Below, one piece after another: positions 57,881-64,000 of a DNA stretch of 64,000 nucleotides (positions are counted from its first letter, which is position 1; every line of letters starts with the position of its first letter). The stretch comes from Monomorium pharaonis (lineage: Eukaryota > Arthropoda > Insecta > Hymenoptera > Formicidae): positions 20,895,333-20,959,332 of the forward strand of contig NC_050471.1 in assembly GCF_013373865.1 (NCBI RefSeq). The letters are read 5' to 3'. Under the pieces are notes generated by a model, which was not told the DNA's origin, ran no database searches, and worked only from the letters and a program-made list of their open reading frames with translations. The position numbers and the translations under genes are program-made.

Positions 57881-59536
57881 TTCATACATTCACAATAATA
57901 ACATTCAGAATTTTTATTTATATTTTTGATTCTCTAACTTAATTGTTTGTAAATTGAGGCATGTATAAGACGAAAGACTACAAAATAGGCATATATGAGA
58001 CGAAAGACAAAATAAGATATTTTTATTTATAGAATAATTTAAGAATGACCAGTGGATGTGCGTATGATTATCTGGAAATGTGCACAAAAGTGGAACTTGA
58101 GAAGGAACATTTTATTCCCATCTCTAATTTGCTGGGTTTTATTCTAAAAACATATAATGGCTATAATTTATTCTTACCTGTTCTAATCCTTGTGAAAATT
58201 TCTTCAGCTTTTATAAACTTCAGTTATTCTTTACGTTCTTTTAAATTTTAAGAAGAACAGTTGTCCGAATGATGTAAGAATAATTGGCAGAATCCTGTAA
58301 TATAAAATTAGTTTTAATATGATACGTCTTTATAAATTATATTTATAAGTTTATAACTGCCTTTATATATTGCATGATTTACACATATGCTAGGTGACTT
58401 TTGTAACTAGAAATGTATGTAAAACTAGCAGCCCAAATAATAAATTATCTTTAAATTTACTTAAGAAATACATTATTTAAATATAAAAATATGTAGTTGT
58501 GTGGATCAAAACAGGAAACATATCGCTATGTATTTTGTCAATAATAGGTTTGATAATATACATATCTGTTAGTTTTAACTTTAACGATAAATTTATTACT
58601 TCGCAAGATGGAGTAGAACTTTTATCTGCCATACTTTTTTGTTCATTTTGTGCAAAAATGCATCGAATAAACAGCGTATACAATTTTGTCGAAATTGTAT
58701 GATGGATCTAAAATGTATAATTATCAATGTACGTCAATTCCACAATACATGTGTTGTGTCGAATTAACATGTAGTATCAAAAATAAAAAATATATAAAGG
58801 CGGTTATAACTTATAAATCTATTATGTTGTTGCTGACTAAACATAACCTACAAAACATGTAGGAAAGATTATAATAAGTTATTTATGATGTATATTATAC
58901 ATAAGAAAAATAATATATGTTAATTAAATGCAGCAACATTTTCTACACCTTTTTATATAATCTTTAATAAACGTTGACTTAAAAAACATAAAGGATTACC
59001 TGATTAAAGTCAAGTTGCAAGAAAACAACGTCTCTCTTTCGTCATTATAGCATCCACTAGCGGAAAGCGCGCCTAATAGCACGAGATGTACGTTGTGCGA
59101 TTGAGGTTAGAGTCTCACAAGATTCAAATTTTATAATATCCATATAACATAAATAAAACAATTGTTGTGTAACCACGCAACATTGTGGTTACATCACTGT
59201 TCGGTTATTGTAACATACAAATAACGGAGTAATATTATAGCTTCATAACTTTGTTACATCACATATATGTAGTAAAGTTTCGTAACTATAATATAAATAG
59301 AGTGTAACATCTGTTACATTACATGTTACTCCCACGTTATATTGCATTTATATTTGGTGTTTGCTGGGTATGTTTGATAAAATTTGTGTGGCGAAATAAC
59401 TTAACAACTTGCGAAACACTTATAAAACTTATTTCCATATGTAAATGATTGAATAGTGTTCTGAGTCACATCGTGTCACGGAATGATCGTATCTCGCACC
59501 GCTACCTCTTTCTCACTGATTCTGGCAAAGGCACAA

Positions 59537-59641
59537 CCCAGCAAACACAGAATATTGCAGCAATGTTGTAATATTGTTGTGATGTTGCTACAATGTTACA
59601 ACATTGTCGCAATGTTGCTGCTATGTTCTGTGTTTGCTGGG
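59537..59641. repeat. 105-bp MITE with CCCAGCAAACAC ends
   Basis: CCCAGCAAACACAGAATATT and its inverse AACATAGCAGCA..TGTTTGCTGGG bracket short AATGTTGC/ACAACATTG repeats. It has the same terminal 12 bp as copies A and B and is probably mobilised by the same transposase. Confidence 0.85.
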
Positions 59642-59729
59642 AGTTATTATTTATATTTATTGTTATTCCTTGATAAACTGTAAATAAGCTTGACTTATTG
59701 TGGAAAAAAAAAATGGAAAATTCAAATGG

Positions 59730-59876
59730 AAAATTTTGAGACCTGTGGCATGAGGATCGGACCACAAATGACGGAGTAGTCCGCGGACATACATACAGAC
59801 GTCCGGGTGACCGCGAAAAACTCGGACATTTGTAGTCCAATCCTCATGCAACTGGTCTTAAAATTTTCAAAATTTA
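59730..59876. repeat. MITE with imperfect inverted arms
   Basis: AAAATTTTGAGACCTGTGGC..TGAGGATCGGACCACAAATG pairs with CATTTGTAGTCCAATCCTCA..ACTGGTCTTAAAATTTT. There is no coding capacity. Confidence 0.75.
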
Positions 59877-59910
59877 ACGGGGTAGGCTGCTATGAATTTG
59901 AATTTTTAAT

Positions 59911-59954
59911 ATACAGGGTTAAAAAAAAAACGATTATTTATGAAACAACCTGTA
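59911..59954. repeat. Tiny inverted-repeat element, 44 bp
   Basis: ATACAGGGTT and AACCTGTAT bracket an A-rich interior. These CAGGGTT ends are mariner-like. Confidence 0.45.
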
Positions 59955-59959
59955 TATGG

Positions 59960-61560
59960 AAAATCCAAACGGATAGCGGTAAACTCCGTTAAAAGCATAG
60001 AGGTATAAGAATAGAGCGCGTGAGTTGTATGTTTTTATATAAGTGGCTGCGATAGAGAGATAGAAAGAGAAAGGTAGAATAAGAGGTCCTCTGTCTTTGT
60101 CAAATGACGCATGCGTAGAGTCAGTGAACAAGCTATAAGTGCGCTTATTTCATAGCATTAGAGTACACAATATTAATTTGAGTCTTTTATGAGAAAGTGA
60201 ATTTATGAAGATAACAAAAAATCGTAGAACACTAAAAAATTATTATTATTTATAAAAATAAATATGAACTTTAACTTCCCTGAGACACAACTTAAATATT
60301 TTAGTAATATAATATTGATATACGTACAGTAGGCGTCAATAATGCCTTTCTACATGAAATAAGCCGCATTCGGGGCCAGTAACAACTAGGCGCATCTCAT
60401 CTAGATATTCGTGCATCATGACTGTTAGTCTAAAAAGATATTATTTTCAAATGGTGTGCACGCACATTCTCAACAGTTTTAAATGCACTTTGCAAAATAT
60501 TGTATCATGTAGTTAAAAGAAAAATAATAATTTATGCTAATTTAGTATATATAGTCTAAGCTGTATATATTGTTAAAAAAATAAGTAGATTAAAATAATA
60601 CAAATTATAGAGACTCAATAAAAAATTTTTTATACAAAATATATGTAAATCTATATAATTATACATAAAATGTCCATATATTTCTATATTAATTTATTTT
60701 TTGTAAAATTTTTATTTAGTATAAAATAATAATCATACTGAAATAATGGATTAAAAAAATAATTTTTTTACTGTTCTTTTTACTAAAAGTTAAATATGAA
60801 AAATAAGAAAAAATTTCTCACGTATGATCATATGTATTTTCTTAAATCTTAAAATATAAATATAGGCAATTTTTTTAGACAATTATATAGGCAATTTTTT
60901 TTTTTTTTTTTAGGACATATCTTGTGTATATTATAATTATATATACTTTGCATAAAACGTTGGATTGAAAAGAATTTAAAAATATAGACAGTTTAAATAC
61001 TTTCTGAATTCTGCTTAAAAAAGGATTCAATTTATTTCAAATCTTTTTATTTTATCGCATTCAATAAAATTTCATCAAATGCCAACTCTTGCATTCAAAA
61101 GAATTCACTCGAGTCTAAACAATTCTTCGCATTTAAACGCAATAAGAGGCATTGAAATAATTGCGAATCCTCACATTAAAAAGATTCACTTCTGCTAATT
61201 GTTATCGGATTCAGAGGCATACCAGATTTCGTGATTCTATTCTCAATATCGCACTGAAAAGTATTGGCCCATAATCTAATCCGAAATTTTTGCAAAGCAG
61301 AATTCATGATAAAATCTCGTGAATGCGAAACATTATTATTGAATAAGACATTTTATGCAGGGTATTTATATATAAAAAAATTTTTTTCCTATGAAAAAAA
61401 AATAATAATAAATTATCAATTCATACAGAATATGCCTTAATCGGTCAAAGCTGATCAAACTGTTTGCGCTAATATTTACTTGCGTGATTTTATATATCTT
61501 TCCAAGTTCATTGATAATAATGAATTATCATATTATTGATAATAATAAATTATTATATTA
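59960..61560. other. AT-rich gene-free stretch
   Basis: Only incidental short frames and homopolymer runs (for example T17 at about 60895) are present. No splice-supported exon, repeat pair or RNA gene was recognised. Confidence 0.45.
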
Positions 61561-61564
61561 TTGA

Positions 61565-62047
61565 CATAATTTCTCTCTATATATATTACATAAAATATTA
61601 AATAAATACAACGGATTTTTATTTTTGTTTTTATTGTTATTTTTTTATAGCTGCTAAAATTATCGGACTTTATGAATCGGGAGTAAACAGAAATAAAATC
61701 GCTCAAACGGTAGGATGTAGTGGACGCACAGTGAGTAGATGGATCATACAAAATATCGAACGAAAAACCCGGAATCTCTAAAAGATTACCGAAAAAACAA
61801 TGCAAGACCAAGGCAAACTACAGCACAATAAGATAACAATATTGTTGAATTTGTTAAAAATTCTTCCAATGCTGCTACAACAGTTTACGCAATAATTTTC
61901 CAATTTTGGAAAACACGGTGAGACGAAAACTTGCAGTAGCATTGAAATGATTTTCAACTGATTCAACAATATTTTTATTTTGTTTTGCAGTTTTTCTTGA
62001 CCTTGCATTGATCTGTAGTTTTTCTTGTTTTTTCTAATCTTAAATTT
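61565..62047. repeat. Left arm of a Tc1-like element, built from transposase-gene fragments
   Basis: This is the inverted, near-identical counterpart of 63520-64000. Its first half (61650-61930) is homologous on the + strand to the 5' part of the transposase gene at 62497-62765 (for example ATGAATCGGGAGTAAACAGAA), but with frameshifts. Its second half (about 61935-62030) is homologous in inverted orientation. Each arm therefore folds back on itself. Confidence 0.85.
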
Positions 62048-62169
62048 TTTAAGATTGGAAAAAGCTTCTCGCTTGATATTTTGAAATTCATCTATTCATT
62101 ATGCGTTTAAATTAAATTTTTAAAAACATTATCATGGTCACGTAAATATCACACGCTATGTAATATTTT

Positions 62170-62171
62170 TG

Positions 62172-62216
<45 letters not shown>
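62170..62216. repeat. (TA)n microsatellite
   Basis: This is a TA repeat between the left arm and the transposase gene. The surrounding 62050-62440 is AT-rich without a gene. Confidence 0.9.
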
Positions 62217-62219
<3 letters not shown>

Positions 62220-62450
62220 TATCTAATTTTATAACAATACATATAATATATATAATACGTATTATCATAATATTATAATAATATTAATATATATTCATGA
62301 CTCTTTATATTTATAATAATTAGATATATATAATTATATTATATAATATTATGTGTATGTGTGTTGCATGCGCATGTGTGTTTATGTGTGTGCATGCATT
62401 AATTTTTGTTATTGTTTTGTTTATTAAAATGGTCGTAAAAGTGACACACA

Positions 62451-63482
62451 ATGCAACGTAATATTTTTGCAAATTTATCAGAAAGTGATAGAGGACGAAT
62501 TATCAGACTCTATGAATCGGGAGTAAGCAGAAGTGAAATCGCTCAAACGGTAAGATGTAGTGAACGCACAGTGGGTAGGTGGATAACAAAATATCGAACA
62601 GAAGGCCTAGAATCTCTAAAAGATCACCGAAAGAATAATGCAAGACCAAGGAAAACTACAGCACAAGATGATGAAAACATTGTTCAATTAGTGGATGAAA
62701 ACCCTTTTAATGCTGCTGCAACAGTTCTACGCAACAATTTTCCAATTTCGGAAAGCACGGTGAGACGTCGATTGAAATCGACTAAGATTCATTCACATCC
62801 ACCAGCGAAAAAAATTGCACTTACAGAAAATCACAGGAATCAAAGAATGCAATTTGCACGAGAATATTTAAATACACCGCAGGAAGTATGGAACGCAATG
62901 ATATTTTTGGACGAAGTAACGTTTTCTTCTGCTGAAGACGGGAGATATAGAGTATGGCGACCGGATGGAGAGAAATATGTTATTCCCTATAAACAAAGTG
63001 GAAGAATTAGCTTGGGATTTTGTGGAAGCATGACATCCTCAAGATTAATGGATATTGTAGAATTATCACCACATATGGATGCTGAAGAATATGTGGAGAT
63101 TTTGGAAGTAATTTTAAAACCTAGCGCTAGACAAATATATCCTGAAGAACAATACCCAGTTATTAAAATCGTTCAAGACAACAGTGCTGTACACACTTCA
63201 AGAATGGTTCAGTTATGGTTTGAAGCAAATCCTGATTTTCAACTAATACCATGGCCAGCAAAGTCACCCGATCTAAATCCGATTGAAAACGTATGGGGCA
63301 AGATGAAATCATCATGGATATCAGGTCAATTAAGAACCAAAGAAGCGTTAAGAGATCATGTTTACCAAGTTTGGAATCAATTAGCGTTGACACCCGATTA
63401 CACGCAAAATTTAATTAATTCGATGTCGAGACGATTAGAATTAGTACTCCAAAATGATGGTTTCTGGATTCCATATTGGTAA
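62451..63482 (+). CDS. Tc1/mariner-superfamily transposase, intact
   Basis: This is a 343-codon frame without interruption. Two helix-turn-helix domains occupy about residues 10-120 (ESGVSRSEIAQTVRCSERTV; PISESTVRRRLKSTKI), with an AT-hook-like ARPRKT between them. The DDE domain has FLDEVTFSS (first Asp, about 153), VQDNSAVHTS (second Asp, about 243) and PDLNPIENVWGKMK (Glu). I count 35 residues between the second Asp and the Glu, that is DD35E, where classical Tc1 is DD34E. It would excise and insert the element at TA sites. The upstream GTGACACACAATG gives the start. Related gene fragments form the flanking arms. Confidence 0.93.
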   Translation: MQRNIFANLSESDRGRIIRLYESGVSRSEIAQTVRCSERTVGRWITKYRTEGLESLKDHRKNNARPRKTTAQDDENIVQLVDENPFNAAATVLRNNFPISESTVRRRLKSTKIHSHPPAKKIALTENHRNQRMQFAREYLNTPQEVWNAMIFLDEVTFSSAEDGRYRVWRPDGEKYVIPYKQSGRISLGFCGSMTSSRLMDIVELSPHMDAEEYVEILEVILKPSARQIYPEEQYPVIKIVQDNSAVHTSRMVQLWFEANPDFQLIPWPAKSPDLNPIENVWGKMKSSWISGQLRTKEALRDHVYQVWNQLALTPDYTQNLINSMSRRLELVLQNDGFWIPYW

Positions 63483-63519
63483 GTATAAATTCAATAACAA
63501 TTTAAAAAAGTAAATAAAA

Positions 63520-64000
63520 ATTTAAGATTAGAAAAAACAAGAAAAACTGCAGATCAATGCAAGGTCAAGAAAAACTGCAAAACAAAATAAAAATATTGTT
63601 GAATCAGTTGAAAATCATTTCAATGCTACTGCAAGTTTTCGTCTCACCGTGTTTTCCAAAATTGGAAAATTATTGCGTAAACTGTTGTAGCAGCATTGGA
63701 AGAATTTTTAACAAATTCAACAATATTGTTATCTTATTGTGCTGTAGTTTGCCTTGGTCTTGCATTGTTTTTTCGGTAATCTTTTAGAGATTCCGGGTTT
63801 TTCGTTCGATATTTTGTATGATCCATCTACTCACTGTGCGTCCACTACATCCTACCGTTTGAGCGATTTTATTTCTGTTTACTCCCGATTCATAAAGTCC
63901 GATAATTTTAGCAGCTATAAAAAAATAACAATAAAAACAAAAATAAAAATCCGTTGTATTTATTTAATATTTTATGTAATATATATAGAGAGAAATTATG
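63520..64000. repeat. Right arm of the Tc1-like element, cut by the window end
   Basis: It mirrors 61565-62047. The frame MQGQEKLQNKIKILLNQLKI.. read from both arms is identical over 76 codons, so the arms are almost unchanged copies. The arm is still matching at base 64000, so the element's true end is outside. Confidence 0.85.

Larger units (their letters stand above)
44603..59368 (+). mobile_element. 3.6-kb CCCAGCAAACACC-ended DNA element, copy B, split by an 11.1-kb transposon
   Basis: It begins CCCAGCAAACACCAATATAT and ends ATATTTGGTGTTTGCTGGG. TAT lies on both sides (44600-44602 and 59369-59371). It is the inverted counterpart of copy A (39435-43015). Only its first 56 bp or so lie left of the inner element; the rest is 55789-59368. 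Small frames common to both copies (for example EMCTKVELEKEH at 58075, and KSMADKSST on the opposite strand at about 58620) are about 90% conserved but unrecognised. Confidence 0.85.

Noticed and set aside
61533..61811. 92-codon minus-strand ORF, and the identical 76-codon ORFs in both arms of the Tc1-like element
   Set aside because: They are antisense to transposase-derived arm sequence. Their identity reflects duplication of the arms and not protein conservation.

Overview
This is a piece of an AT-rich, intron-containing arthropod genome. It is most likely an insect, and I infer a hymenopteran such as an ant from its dense load of CCCAG-ended elements, foldback elements and GC-rich Ty3/gypsy elements; the species cannot be fixed from the sequence. 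Only two ordinary host genes are recognisable: a GET1/WRB gene (tail-anchored protein receptor; + strand, 4 exons, 18832-21400) and a secreted alpha-carbonic anhydrase gene (- strand, 6 exons, 27848-21662). They are convergent, with about 260 bp between their stop codons. Almost everything else is transposon-derived, much of it nested.

Region 1 (about 850-14853) is a nest of four layers. A palindromic foldback element flanked by TA (852-1239 and 14588-14851) was split by an LTR-type insertion (1240-14583, target duplication CGTA). That insertion was itself hit by a solo LTR (3939-5890, TTAG) and by a two-LTR Ty3/gypsy element (7745-14193, CAAT) with broken gag and pol and a third proline-rich ORF. 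Region 2 (14864-18600) is a cluster of foldbacks and MITEs nested up to three deep, with one solo LTR placed at the centre of a palindrome (15047-15997).

Region 3 (18.8-27.9 kb) holds the two host genes. Their introns contain foldbacks, MITEs and a 5'-truncated Penelope-like retroelement with GIY-YIG-type remains. Region 4 (28-39.4 kb) has no gene. It carries very long microsatellites (a TG tract of about 540 bp and a TC tract of 130 bp), foldbacks, an AT-rich array of inverted motifs, and a gag-only LTR element (34242-36394, - strand) with near-identical LTRs, a tRNA-Pro-type primer site and ATAT target duplications.

Region 5 (39.4-59.4 kb) is framed by two inverted copies of one 3.6-kb element with CCCAGCAAACACC ends (39435-43015 and 44603-59368). 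The second copy is interrupted by an 11.1-kb DNA transposon (44661-55786, ends CCCAGATAACAAA, AA target duplication). This transposon carries two genes on the same strand: a 740-residue TNP2/CACTA-like transposase and a five-exon gene for a DUF4806-type protein. It is the most interesting unit in the window. Region 6 (59.5-64.0 kb) has small MITEs and a Tc1-like element with an intact 343-residue transposase. That transposase lies between arms of at least 480 bp built from inverted pieces of a related transposase gene; the right arm runs off the window end.

All coordinates were read by eye. Splice sites come from GT/AG, reading phase and family resemblance, and no database search was possible.
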